Program-made: the position numbers and the translations under genes
Shown here: in pieces, positions 1 through 12,486 of the stretch
Layout: each line of letters opens with the position of its first letter
Position numbering within the stretch: the first letter of the stretch is position 1
Source: Diprion similis
Taxonomy: Eukaryota > Arthropoda > Insecta > Hymenoptera > Diprionidae
Direction of reading: 5' to 3'
NCBI RefSeq assembly: GCF_021155765.1
Contig: NC_060114.1
Coordinates: forward strand, 15,571,501-15,635,500
DNA length: 64,000 bases
Notes under the pieces: generated by a model
Told to the model about the DNA's origin: nothing
Seen by the model: only the letters and a program-made list of their open reading frames with translations
Database searches by the model: none

Positions 1-2445
1 AAAATAACTGTAACTCTGAAAATAATTTGAATTTCCTAAAATCCTCTCAAAGGCTTATCCTTAAAGGTCTAAGCCGTGAAAATATGGAGAGAAAAAAATG
101 AATTTTTTCAAATTTTTTTACCACAATATCCCCTCAAAACACGCGTTAATCCTTTCCGACGTAAGCTAATCTGCAAACTGGCGAGCGATCAATCGATCGA
201 GAGATAATCCTGGAGTGATCGGCTCAAGGATTCACTATTAGGAGTGCATATGGCGACCCGCAGGTCCTTCGATGCAGGGCAGTATTTATGACCGAAAGCC
301 CCCAGCGCGTCTCTTCCTCTAGTCTAGCCGGCTGCGCGGTGTGGGGATCATAAATTTTCACATCGCCGTTAATAACGGAAAATCGCCAGGTATCCCCGAG
401 GAAGGTACGAACGAACGGCGCGAACCGAGTGCCATTAATTATTAATAATTGCGTTCGCCGGCCGTTCTAATACTCATCGCTTAACATATCACGCGTCTTG
501 TACCTACGCGAGTATGTCTTCTTCATGCATGCACCCACTCGCTTTATGTCGGCACAGAGAAGCGGAGAAAAAAAAACCGAAATCGAAGCGGTGAAAGAAA
601 ATTTTCAGAAAGAATCGTAACGATGAATTTTTATCAAGTTTATCTACAGTACAGAATTTTATAGAAAAGAAAAAACAAACAATGAAAATTTGAAATGCCT
701 ATTTTCAGTAAAATTTCCATCATTTCAAAAACTATCAATCTATAACGTAATTTGGTGTAAGAACTTCTTTTTTTTTTTTTTATAGAAAATTGAATTTTCT
801 AAACAAAAAGCATTTTATTTATTAATTTTTACCCATAAAAAACATAATATTTGTGGATTAAAATTGTAATTTTTTTTTACTATAAAATTACGATTATCAC
901 TAAAAGTACGAATAGCAAACAATCGAATTTCCTATAAATTGCATTATTTTTCATTTCCGATTGAAATGAGTTGAGAAAAAAAATTTTATAAACACTTCGA
1001 ACTTTGATTAGCTTTGGCGAGTCTAAGATGTTGATCCAAAATTTTGCACTTTTGCACAGATTTTTTTTTAGCCTAACGAACAATATTTTTGGTCTTAATA
1101 ATGGACTTTGTAAATCTCTTTTCACTTTTTATGACAATTCTTTAACTAAGGCATAAAAAAATTTAACGTATCCCATTAATTGTACGTCTAAACGAGAATC
1201 GTTAGGCCTGAGAAGCGGGGTAAGAATACGATCGACAGCTGTAATTATTATTGGTTTATTGTTATATACAATCGAGTATAAACGAATCCTCGAAGCGAAG
1301 AAATCCTCGTTTGAACGACTTTAACACGTTGAAATGAGGAGACGTAATGTCTGTAATTTGTGTTCACGATTTACGTGGGTAAATTGATGTATTGGCCATA
1401 TAAAATGGTGTAGAAGCAATTCGTTTCTACGCCCTGTTCGAAGACGAAGAAAAAAGAATCACACACGAATTTTCCTAAGTTAAATTAAACTCCCAGGGAT
1501 TGGGAATATGTCGAACGTATTGAGATTCATGGGATGTGTTACATGCGTGCAAAATCGTTTCGCCAATTTAAGAAAAATTGAAGGCAGTTAATTCATTCAA
1601 CTCTTTGATTTTTGCGTCTAATGAAAAAAAATTTAAGATGTCTTTACAATCTTGAGACGTGAATGTCTTTTGGTGGTGACGGAAGTGAGGATATTTGTGG
1701 GTAGCTAATCGTGTGAGTTAAATAGTTAAATCCATCACCTGCCCAGCCCTATTTCTTCCTTGGCACTCAGGGTCTTCAGGGTCGCTTTTAACGGGTGAAA
1801 TTCGACGTATTAACGAGCTGAGTGTCGACCAATTAAACCTTGAGCTTCGACGAGCTTCCGGCAAGTTTTTTCGTTTCATCTTCTAACGCAGAGTTCAGAT
1901 TTTAGGCTAGTTACATATTTAAGGAAAAACATCGCGTGGCTTTGAGCACTTCGCTGTTACTACCAGAAGCATGTTGAATGAAGGGAGCAGAAGGAAGAAA
2001 GAAGGAAAAAATTATGGAACACAATTTATGCATCCTGTAATGAGTGAAACACTATTTATACCGTATATAAATTTTTTCGTCAGTTATAAAGAGAGAAATT
2101 GTCAGTCTGATTTAAATCGTATATATATATATATATGATCATTTCACTCGTTAGAAAATAATGGTTGACTTTTTATACCTAATAGATCGTTAAATTGATA
2201 CAAAAGTAGATAAAATCATTAAACTCCTCTCGGATTAAAATTTATCACTGCACCTGGTAAAGCATAATTCCACCTTTGCCTTGCCATTGGCTCATTTTTT
2301 CCGTCTCCGTTTGCAGACACCTGTGAATGTGCGAATTAAGCTCGATACTAGGTGCAACATTCGAAGTGCTGTTGAACACTCAGGATCGTTGTGTGAGTAT
2401 ACATAGTGTGCCTGAAACTCCTACGACACGCCCCTTTCTTCGAGG
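1..2445. other. AT-rich non-coding stretch
   Basis: I see no supportable gene in this stretch. It is AT-rich with many short A and T runs, and open frames on both strands are short and look random. A (TA)n microsatellite lies at 2120-2136. A moderately GC-rich patch at about 160-480 has no recognisable exon. Confidence 0.6.
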
Positions 2446-2500
2446 TTAAAGCCTTTCATTGAGATGTGTACCAACTGTCTAAAAAAATCCCTATATTGTT
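2446..2500 (+). repeat. Direct repeat, copy 1 of 2
   Basis: About 50 bases here recur at 2754-2805. Both contain GTTAAAGC, then ATGTGTACCAACTGTCTAAA, then an AAATYCCT stretch. The copies are about 305 bases apart and differ at several positions, so the duplication is old. No coding role is apparent. Confidence 0.6.
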
Positions 2501-2753
2501 AGGGAATTATTTTTCTGGCGAATGCTAACCTGCTCGGTGATGCCATCATGTATACTTGTGGTGTAAGTTATTTAAAATACCGCTTATTTTTTGCCCACGC
2601 AGATTCAACTTGATAACAATAAATCACCACCGATCTAGGGTATTCTCGTGCCGTTGGTACACATCTTACTTAAGTCCGGTCCAGCGTGAGAGAGAAACTT
2701 TTTTGGAGAAAGAAGCTGCACTCCTAGGCACACCATGTACTACTCACACCACG

Positions 2754-2805
2754 GGTTAAAGCTTTTAAGTGAAATGTGTACCAACTGTCTAAAGAAATTC
2801 CTCAA
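2754..2805 (+). repeat. Direct repeat, copy 2 of 2
   Basis: This is the second copy of the repeat at 2446-2500. The shared core ATGTGTACCAACTGTCTAAA is identical in both copies and the flanks are diverged. Confidence 0.6.
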
Positions 2806-5738
2806 ATACTGTTGATTACCATCGATGTTCGAACAATTGGACGCTGATTCACGATGGTACTTATTTTCATGAAACTGTCACAAATCTCTCGGTGTTCAAA
2901 TTATTTCAGTGGTTTAGCACCAGTTCTTATGATACCGTATTATGATCAGTAAAGTTATTAAATACTCTACTAATCATGATCAAGAAGACATATAATGAAA
3001 GACGTAAATGTCATTGGGCAACTATTCACAACTATCGTTTTCAGACCTTCTCAGTGATTGGATCGAACTTTACGATTACTGTTCAAAACGAAACGGAAGT
3101 TTGTCATTGTTCCCAACCATCTTCTCCGTCCCTCTCCTTCTCTTTCTTTCTCTCTTTTCTTACTTAGCTTTAGGTTCTTTCTGTACCTAGCTTCTAAGCT
3201 TATCCAATATTGTTGTGGATATTATTAAATCCGATTCTATTTTATTCTCTCTCTCTCTCGCAGATTCTCTGTATTATTCCAGTGAAAACTGAACCTGCAA
3301 TTTATGATTTCTCGTTCCTTTCGGATCCGATTGATTTCCCTTGCCTTGTTTGCTTCGGCACCGCGCCGTCCCGCGACTGAAACACTTTTACTCGCGGTTA
3401 TAGGGGGAATCGGGATATCCCGTTCCCGTATTCGATCAACCCGCCTGTATCCCCAGAGTACTGGTAACGCGAAAGGAGCAGACTTACGCGGCGTACATGC
3501 CTCGCTCTGCCTACACACACCAACCTCCCTCCTCACCCTCTCCCTATCTCTCTGTTTTTCGCACAGACGTGTAATCTTCGGAGCTAGCCACTGGGCGTGG
3601 TAATCACATACGCCAGGCTGACGATGCGTGGCGTACAGGGAGCAAAGAGGAAAGAGGAAAGAGGAAAGAAGCAGGAGGCAAGGAGGCAAGGAGAGTCGCC
3701 ACGGTACTCATTGTACCAAGTCGACTTCGGTATGTCCGTCTAGGTGCCTTCCAACCTCAAACTCCCCGATTCAGTTCACAGTAACCGAGTGTAAAACCGA
3801 GGAAAAAAATCCGCAATGAATTTGTCGCGGGAAGAAAAATATTTTACATTTTACATCTCATGTCGTGAATACATAAGACAACACTTGTTTCGAGTTATAT
3901 CTACAGCAATTGTGAATAAGAGTTACGATACGCTTCGGTAGATCTACAACTACTGACACGTAGATCCGACTCCAGAAAAGTGCTGTCTGATATATTCACT
4001 ACAACAGACGCGAAGTCTATGATCCATTTTTTCCATCTGCAGTTTCTTTGCATGTTCCTAACAGGGTTCGATGAACAGGGTACCAGTAGCTCCTAGAAAC
4101 GCTCATCGAGCCTTTCCAATGACTTTTTTGGGTTCAAAAGAAGATCATGCAAAGAAGATCATGGTTGAGGTCGTAAAGGGTCCAATCGGAATTTGGTGGA
4201 TTTTTATCCGAGGAACGAGACCACACAATGCTCGTGATTCGAATTGAACGTTGACCTCCAGGAATCGTGGCTAAGGGTGATGCTTGGGGTTCGGTGAACC
4301 TTGATACTCGGTGCGAGCCTCGCGGATGGCGCTGCTGGAGGTTCGGGCCCGAATGTTGAGAACGAAGAAGCAGGAAACCCTGTATTTACTAGCCTCGAAC
4401 CGCTCCGCCCCTAACGAACTGCCCGCTCTGTAGCTGCAAAAGCATTTCTTTTCACGATGCGTGCAACGCCTAATCCTACATTTTTGAAATGCAAATCCTG
4501 CGAAATTAACTGATACCTTCACTCCCATCGCAGCCCTGCGTCGGCTTAGCTACTCTGAGCATTCAGAACCTTACTTGGCTAGTTTTTTTCGAACTTGGTC
4601 TCTTGGTACGAAAACACTTTACTACTTTTTACCGCGGAAATCATGATGAACTTCATTCGGTCTTAAAGTTCCAGACGCTGGAAAGTTACTTAAAAGCTCG
4701 AAATTAAGATCAACGTTTAAATCTAACCGCCAGTTTAGTTCAATGTGTTTAGCACTCTTGGTTTCCAGGTTTTTATACATGATCCAAACTGCACCAACTA
4801 ACAATAATTTTCATCTTCCCTCTGTATTGTATAATGATACTTGTCGATTGAATTGTGCACTTTTCACATTTCCACCATCTTCAAATATCACATGAAACAT
4901 CCGGTGAGTTACGTCAATTGCTAGAGATGCTGAAGCTGCAGTCGGGTTATTATGTAGCAGTATAAGATGCGTGTGAACGGTCAAGGTACCTACTTCATAC
5001 CTTCACAGTTTCTCGGTCTAGCGCTGCTGCTCGCGAGTCTCGCTCGGGGCGCAGTACAAGACACACATAAAGCCAAGTTGAGTAAACACGCTATTAAAAT
5101 TAATCCAACCATTAATTAATCGGCTTATTGTTACCTGTCACTTGTATTAACTAACAATTACTCTCGTACGCGTGACAGTCGGTTGACGTATGTGGAACAC
5201 GTCGTTTTTGACGACTTGTCTTGCGATAAATAGAAATCTATCATACCTACTTATCACGTCCGTTTTCTCATCAATATATTATCCACGGCTGGCTATAGCA
5301 ATGGGCATAATGGACTCGACGAGCCATTACTCCAAATTCGCGTCTCCTCTTATACTATACCTCTCCATAAATTCTCTGCACTTAAGAATTACCCACGATC
5401 TGCGTGAGAACCACAATAGCGAAGTATTATTCTCTCAGGAAATGGATGAGGAACTATGGTTCACAGTGTAACTCAGCCAAGTTTTCACTCGTATCAACCG
5501 TCAAGAGCTCATCGCAACTCTCTTCTATCGTACGTATATAATATTTTTCTTCACGTTGGAACGCAACCGCGTTGAGACATTTCATGGTTTAATCAACGCA
5601 TGGTAGGGGTTCGCCATAAAACTCCAACGTACAATGTATGCAGTTCCTATTTTAAAACATACCTTTGCAATTAGGAATCACATTTAGTCTAGTACGAGAA
5701 AATGTTTTTTTAGTCTCACGGTGTGAACACCGACATTG
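2806..5738. other. Non-coding stretch with simple-sequence runs
   Basis: No gene is supported. There is a CT run at 3244-3260 and a purine-rich run of GAGGAAA-type units at about 3636-3695. An open frame of 150 codons on the minus strand (3237-3689) starts from a non-ATG codon, is rich in Arg, Glu and Lys encoded by the purine run, and looks like a composition artefact. Confidence 0.55.
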
Positions 5739-5958
5739 CGACGAACTCAACGAGTCCTCTTTCATCAATTTTGGGCAACGTGAACCCGAGATAATTGAAT
5801 TTGAAGTGGGAGGAATAGCGCGACCACGCGTTACTCGCTCATTCGCGTCGCAACGCGAGTCGCGCGACTCGCGCTAATTTTCCACTCAAAGCGGCATATC
5901 TCGGGATCTATTCGACCGAAATCGACGATTTAGTGTTCGTTGGACTCGTTTCAGCGGC
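5739..5958. mobile_element. Fold-back (MITE-like) element, copy A of a dispersed family
   Basis: The ends are imperfect inverted repeats: the left end has ACGAACTCAACGAGTCC and the right end has CGTTGGACTCGTTTC. Further in, CCCGAGATAATTG on the left pairs with CATATCTCGGGATC on the right. The centre is CpG-rich with repeated CGCGACTCGCG-like runs. The same arrangement recurs at 32003-32222, so it is a dispersed family. No transposase is present. The exact ends and any target-site duplication are uncertain. Confidence 0.5.
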
Positions 5959-8900
5959 GGCTGTGACATAAAGGGTGGAAGAATGTTGTATTTTATACGC
6001 TTACTTCTCGTCCGAATCTGTAAAGCGATATTTTTTTGAACGTGATGAAAGTGGGCTGTGGAAATCCGAGAAAATTTATTCCTCTTATCAAACCTCGATA
6101 CCATCTTTAACAAAAACGAGGTGTAAACACGTAGCATGTACTCAAACGCGTACCTATATCATAGTACCCCAACTATCATCGCGAGGGAAACATCGCCGTA
6201 ATGTGTATGAAGAATAATCTACGGCGTTGCTACAGCGAAACGAGAACAGGCAATTAATAAAACGCGTAAGTAAATCACCGTACTCTTATACAAACATAGG
6301 TGTATCATACACTTACTCATGAATTATTCATCAGAGAGTATACATAATATCCTTGAGATAAGAATTTTCATTATTACCCTGTTCCTTTTACCTCACTCTA
6401 ATTCCCATTTTACAAACTGACACTTAGTTATAACCTAGCTAAAGGAGAACGATTTTCAACGCTTCGATAAAAATTGAACAATGATACCGTTGATGTTAAT
6501 CCTTAGTATTAACTTGGACTATAATTTCTGACGAACGAAAAAAAAAAAGGGATAGTATGAGACAGATGGATACAGAGAGAAAGAGAAACGAATTAGGGAC
6601 AGCATGGTGTGACGTAGGATATAATACCTAATGACAGTGAAAGAGAACGACTCTGGGAATAAACCGGAAGTGATGTTTGCGGCCAAAGTTTCCTGATCAA
6701 GGGACCGAAGACTCGACGTCGTCTGTCCTCACCAAATGCTGTAGCTGCTGCTGCACTCTGTTCTGCAGCAGCGTTGAATTCACTCCTGTCGTACCTACAT
6801 GCAATGGGTGTAACGTAGGTACATGAGTGAAGGTGTAGGGTTATGGAGAGCTGGTAGGTAGGTAGGTAGGTTGGTAGGTTGGTTGGTACGTACCGCTTTA
6901 TGCGTTTATGCGTTTATGACTGCGGTCTCATGCAGGGAATACAAGGGTAACGGATGTTTATTACACTGCCCACCATATCGCGTCCACACAAGCTAGCCTC
7001 TAACAAAGCCCCAATTTAAGCCGGAGCGTGGCCACACGCGCGCACGATCCCTCCACCAATTTAACCGACGATACTAATCTTGAGGAATTATTCTACACAT
7101 TTTGGTGCACCGAAATAGGTTAGGTTAGAAATATGGTCTTTGACCAAGTTTTCACGTTGGATGATATTTGGATGGGTTTTTTATTGGAGGATTTTCACGA
7201 CTTCGCAAGCTTATTTTTTTTTTTTTTTTGTACACAAATTCGTTTGATTAGTACGTCTTTATTCTCGTCTTTGGATATAGTAATCGAGGAAAATAAACGT
7301 GCGAGTCCGAGAAGAAAAAAGAGCAAAGGAGAGAAGGATTTCAGGACTAAACAAACTGTGGTAATAAGGGAATGATGCATAGTCGTCGCGGTGCTGGGAG
7401 GTGGTTGGGGGCGGGGGAAACCCCCGCGTTAACCAATACATAAAAATAAGATAAATTTCACGCTCGGCTCGTGATGAATGGCGGGATGAATTATTGAATG
7501 GTTAAACACACACGGAGCTCGCTTCTATAGCTGCTTGTAAAGTCTGAGAGGAGATTCAGAAAAGGAGAACTGTGACTGCTAGAGACTCGGGCATAAGATA
7601 GAAAAAGAGACGATCTTGGAGCAGGGAGAATCGCGTTGAGGACATTCGGTACGTGCGATTCGACTCGTTCAAATATAAGGCGATCTTGAACGGCGATCCA
7701 AGTGGACGATGGCGACGAAGCTTGTGAGGAAATCCCTGAAACGATGTAATATTTTCTGGTGTGGGGAAATGTGGTTTGAGGACTGACGTCGACTGTGTTT
7801 GATGAACGTAACCGAATATATTAGATTAGATTAAATTAAATTACAATTCGTTTATTAATTCCATAGCCTGTTTAAAGTCAGGTGGCAATTTGAAGAATAT
7901 AGAAAGAAACAAAATAAAATACAAATAAAAATGCAAAAAGAGGGTAACAGTAACGATTTTTTAAAATAGATACTTGCTATGGTAATGATAATAGATACAA
8001 TTAGAACGTAGGATAAAAGCATAAAGCGTATAACAACGAATGGGAACATGGAGACGGTAAAGTACCATAAAGTGTTTTAGCGTAAGATGAAGGATACGTG
8101 GCGGCTTGGCGAATGACTAAAAGACTAGATTTCAAAGAGATTGGAACGAAATAATAGGAAGTGGGGTTACAACATTTAGATAATGCTTTGAGAGCATCAT
8201 CTTTATGAATAGATGACAGTCGACTTGCTGTCTGCTAGGGAATCGGTGTTTGAGATGACGGACGCGTTGACGTGTAGCTGTCCAGGCTAGAGTGAAGATT
8301 CGGGTTGACGAGTGAGATGCGAGTAGAAATTTTTGAGTCTAAATCCCGAAGTGGAAAGTCAGAAGAGAGTCTAAGGTCTGAAGTATAATCAGCTTCGACT
8401 GACTATACGGGGATCTGGTAATAACAGTGATTCCTCCCCTCACCGGCATGGCAATTTGGCTGTTCGCTCAAAAACTCCCAAATTATAGAAGCTGGTGTCA
8501 TTAGGCGAGCGCGGTGCGAGCAGCGCCTCAACGGCCTTCTACGAAACTTCGTAAAATTTAGGGAAACGAAGAGCCGCACCTTCCTCCTCCATGGACTCGG
8601 ACTAAACTTTGTGTGAGTATTTGCCTCGAATTCTTCTCTCTCGTAATCCAGGAGGAGTTCTGTTTAGCTAGTAGTTATAAAATTCCCGGATTGAACTTCG
8701 ACATAATACGAGTCATCTTCTTCTCCACGTGGTCAAACCATTTTCGCGATCCACCTTGAATCCCCGCAATGATCACTGACGGATTTTTCCGGTTGGCACG
8801 CCGCCTGCACTCAGTCAATGGAATCCCTAACCTAAACCAGCCGGTCGACGCCGCTCGCCCTAAGGGCAAAACACTTTGGCTCATACGTATAATAGACGCG

Positions 8901-9843
8901 AAAAAATATGCCTAGCTTTATACCCGCTTGAACATATTCTTAGACGGTGCTTAAAGAGCCTCTTGTATATTATTCTCGGCACCGAAGAATCGCCGCGTAA
9001 AAATTTCCGCTGCAGATGGAATTACAATTTTCTGGATAGGTGTTTTCAACACTATTCATTTTACGAACGTACCATTTTTATTTTACTCTTCTTTCAAGCT
9101 TGGCTCAACGATGTCTCAACACACTTGTCCAAGAGACAGTCGGGTGAACAAGATTAAGAAATTTTTATTTGACAAAGTACATCGCAAAATAATGTTACGT
9201 TATTTTCATACTTTAGAGGGGTGAAACCATTTGAAAAAGATTCGGTTATGTATTGAAGCACTCCATTGATTTTTCAAAAAATGAGCCAAGTGCTGACCGT
9301 GCTATCGCAACTTATCATGAAAAGTCATGACATCATTTTCATCGAACCATGCTTGATATGCTTGGGATCTGATCTTGATGGGTCTGATTGCCACGAAATG
9401 GTCTGCGCTGAACGGATAATGGTGCCTTACTAGTGGGAACTGCGTTTGCGCTTGAGCCTATTCTGTGAGCACGGTCGTTACGTGATCAAACTCTCTTAAA
9501 GAGATTCAATCTTCAGGTGTAATACGCACCGCGAGTATACGTGCAGCTCTTATTTTTCCACGTCTCGGCAATGAAGCCGCCGCTTCGTCACTGCCAACTC
9601 ACGTCAGTTAGTCTCCAGCTGCGTGCGCTGCACGTAACTACCCTCAATGATAATTCCATCGTCCACTGATTACTGCAGTGGAAAAAAATATTACACCGCT
9701 ATCAAAAATCTGCCATGCTTTATTACATGTCCTCGAATCTATTTCACTATTAGCTTTCCTTATCGACTAAAGTCGCGAGACAGAGTCATTTTTCCAAACT
9801 CACAGGTTCCAGAAGGTTTTTCATGCCTATAATAACTATTTAT
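5959..9843. other. Non-coding stretch
   Basis: No gene is supported. It holds a GGTA/GGTT microsatellite at 6853-6889, a short telomere-like TAGGTTAGGTTAG run at about 7113-7126 and a T run at about 7213-7229. Open frames of 60-93 codons on both strands show no recognisable domain. Confidence 0.55.
6853..6889. repeat. (GGTA)n / (GGTT)n microsatellite
   Basis: Four GGTA units are followed by alternating GGTT and GGTA units ending at GGTACG. Confidence 0.85.
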
Positions 9844-9964
9844 GTGGCATGCCCGTAAACCGCCTGTTTTTTTCGCAAGGATAAAGATTTCAGGACGAGC
9901 TGAAGGCGAGCCGGAAGCGAGTCCTGAAATTATCCGAGCCAAAAATCGGTTTACGGGCATGCGA
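9844..9964. mobile_element. 121-bp fold-back element
   Basis: The stretch opens with GTGGCATGCCCGTAAACCG and closes with the near-exact reverse complement CGGTTTACGGGCATGCGAC. The pairing continues inward through GATTTCAGGAC on the left and GTCCTGAAAT on the right, so almost the whole element can fold into one hairpin. It has no coding capacity. It resembles a miniature inverted-repeat transposon, or the remains of two copies facing each other. Confidence 0.6.
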
Positions 9965-9973
9965 CATACAATA

Positions 9974-10204
9974 TTTTTTACGGTATGGGCATTGAAAAGC
10001 AAAACGAAGAGTGAGGTTATGTCGCGATCTGTTCGACTAAGCTACTTTATTCGGCAGTTTGAGATGCGCACTTTGAACTGCGCATCAAAACTGCGGAATA
10101 AAGACTTTATTCCTCAACTTTGTTCGCTGCCGTATAAAGCGTCACTTTACGGAACAAAAACTGCCACAAAAAGTGGACTTTTCAATGCCCATGCCGTAAA
10201 AAAA
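9974..10204. mobile_element. 231-bp fold-back element with a nested palindrome
   Basis: The left arm TTTTTTACGGTATGGGCATT (9974 on) is matched at 10178-10204 by CTTTTCAATGCCCATGCCGT plus an A run. A second, inner palindrome lies at 10045-10103: TTCGGCAGTTTGAGATGCGC against GCGCATCAAAACTGCGGAA. The terminal motif resembles that of the neighbouring element at 9844-9964, so the two may be related. There is no protein-coding capacity. Confidence 0.6.
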
Positions 10205-12016
10205 CCTTTATTCTACTGATAAATCTGCTAAAAAAGTTGTTCTACATCTCCTCGACAGGTTTTGAAGATATTGCACCGTCGGAACGAGTGCAGAGGCATC
10301 CAACTTTTGCTAGATCTTAACCAGAAAACAAGAGTAAGGTTTTCGATTTTCGTAAACCTCAAAACCGTTTTTCCTCAAAATGTGTAGTCACAAGTCTCCG
10401 AATCGTCAGTTGAGCATTGGATCTGATGAATAAATTGAAGTGAATCAAATGTGGCCATCGAAACAACAATGGGGTTAGATTATGCGTGTAGAGTTTGTGT
10501 ATCAAATTCGATAGAGAAGATATAGCCACGCATAATAATACATCTAACACATGCAAACTGCTCGTGACTCCGCTGTTAAACGAGCAACACCTTTTGATGA
10601 CAGACGGACTGGCGTCGGTGTACATTAACGGCAGTAAACGCGAGTATGAATAAGTAACGAACCCTCCTTGATCAAGTGGTTAAGTCCGTCAACCCATGGA
10701 TCTCAAGTTAACTCTATTCAAACGCTGAACACAGCTGATTGCAGTGCAGCAGTTTAACCGGCGTCGAGTTTGCCAGTGCAAATATTCTTCTTCACGTTAA
10801 ATAAGTAATAATCTTTACGAGGGTGGAATGGTGGCTCAAAAACAAGGCTGGGAGTCTTCGTCTGCAGAGATTTTATTTGCCATAGCCACTTTAAAGCGTT
10901 GGCTGTAGTGCCTGAGGCTCTTGAAGGTGTTTAGCCGACCAGCCGGCCGCGAAGCCTTGACTCGCTAGTAGGATCTCTGAATTATTTACGTGAAAACGAG
11001 TCGCTGAACTGAACTCCGACAGTTTCTGCGACCAGGAATTTCTCCTCGCGGAACTCGCCAGGGTAACGACTAGTCAATCACTCAATATTTAACACGCGTA
11101 TTACCGTTGTTTTACTCCACTCTAGTATAGATACGGTTCACCCATGATCACGTGACGTTGTTACTGTTCACCGGTTGTGAATGAAGTCACATATAGCTGT
11201 CCAAGTCGAACTTGATCTTCACGGTTCTTCCATCATCATTTGATACATCCTGAATCATGATTTAATCACCGTTTCGATCAGTCTTCAATGTATTACCTGT
11301 ACTTTCGATATCTTCTGTGATATATGGAACAGATCGTTAGTTACTCCACAGTTATACGAGTCTCTGGATATTTGCTTTCCGGTAATGAGTACCTACTAGC
11401 GAACAATCACTGAGTTTTGTGTTACGACTATACCTAATATTCATATCTTGGGATGAATCGGATTAGCGATTAATTGTTAATACTTCTGATTCAGGACTGA
11501 TGACGCTAAAAGAGACGTTAAAACCCAGTGTTTCGTTGGTGGTGTATCAAAGTACTTCATTATGAGGCCCAGTTGAACCTCATACTTCTCAATTACAATT
11601 CTTGCATGCCAAAGACCTATGAAGACGCTATAAAAAGTGCCAACAATCATTAACACCCACAACTCAAGATAAGACAAGCGTCGAAGCTCAATAGCAATTG
11701 CCAAAATACTCAAGACAAAGAGACCAACGTTCATCAGCGGTGATTAAAAGTCCAGAGTTTGAACTCATCGACATCAAAACACTCAAGTGTAATTCGGAAT
11801 GCCAAAGAAATTATCACAGCATTTGGATTGCTTGTACATTTCAGCTTCTATGCGCAGTACCATTCATTGGAACGTTACATTCACTAGTTTCACCATTGGA
11901 AAGAAGATCACTCTAAAGTCTCCATAGACGTAACCTATAAATATTAATTCTCTTCATTTCTCACACGTTTCAAGTCTCCATACCTCAAAGAGTAAGTTGA
12001 GGGACTGTCTTCTTAC
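10205..12016. other. Non-coding or intronic stretch downstream of the 12-kb exon
   Basis: If the exon at 12017-12486 belongs to a longer minus-strand gene, this is its first downstream intron. An 85-codon minus frame at 11477-11734 has two hydrophobic segments and begins at an ATG, but no splice sites or family signature support it. Nothing else is seen. Confidence 0.45.
12015..12016 (-). other. Splice donor of the 12-kb exon
   Basis: On the minus strand the exon ends in AAAAAG and the intron starts GTAAGAAG, a close match to the eukaryotic donor consensus, leaving phase 2. Confidence 0.55.
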
Positions 12017-12486
12017 CTTTTTCCGTTTCTCCGGCGGCGTTTGGTCGCGTAAACCGTCCCCAGCTGGCTCATGGCGACGGGGTTGTTCGGCCCCGCGACC
12101 GAGGTTGGTGCCGGCGCCGATGTGGGCGTCATCGCTTGGTCAACGACGACGGTGGAGGGCTGGGGGTGCACGGCGCTCAAGGAAAGCGTCGAGCCCGGTG
12201 GTGGGTAGCATCCCGCGGTGACGTAGTCCGTCGGCGTGATCGTTCCGGTTCCCGGGCCGCAGATGCCGACCACCCCGGGGCCGATCCCGACTCCACCGAC
12301 TCCACCGACCACCCCCAGCCCTGCCGCGCTTCTGTCCAGCGCGTACAGGGTGCGGACCGGGGTCGCACTGTTTCCCTGGCTCGGCCACCCCCGGGCTACG
12401 TCATCCTCGACGGCCCCGACCTGCACCTCCCGACGATGACGGCGCTGTGGGGTTCGCTGCAATATCCTGCCGGTTCCGTTTCCGAT
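12017..12486 (-). CDS. GC-rich coding exon of an unidentified gene (partial)
   Basis: The minus strand is open for 156 codons plus two bases and ends in a strong donor (AAAAAG followed by GTAAGA). The encoded stretch is rich in Gly, Val, Pro, Thr and Ser. It finishes with MSQLGTVYATKRRRRNGK, a polybasic cluster that could be a nuclear localisation signal or a processing site, split by the intron in phase 2. Composition is far richer in G and C than the surroundings, and the minus-frame translation looks more natural than the other frames. The 5' border is unresolved: candidate acceptors lie at 12466 and 12456, while an ATG at 12132 could instead be the start of a short N-terminal exon. The following exon is not visible, so a long intron is implied. 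I do not recognise the family. Confidence 0.5.

Noticed and set aside
3237-3689. 150-codon minus-strand open frame rich in Arg and Glu
   Set aside because: Driven by CT/GA simple sequence and starting from a non-ATG codon.
11477-11734. 85-codon minus frame with two hydrophobic segments, possibly a receptor fragment
   Set aside because: No conserved receptor motif, no splice sites in phase, and no continuation on either side.
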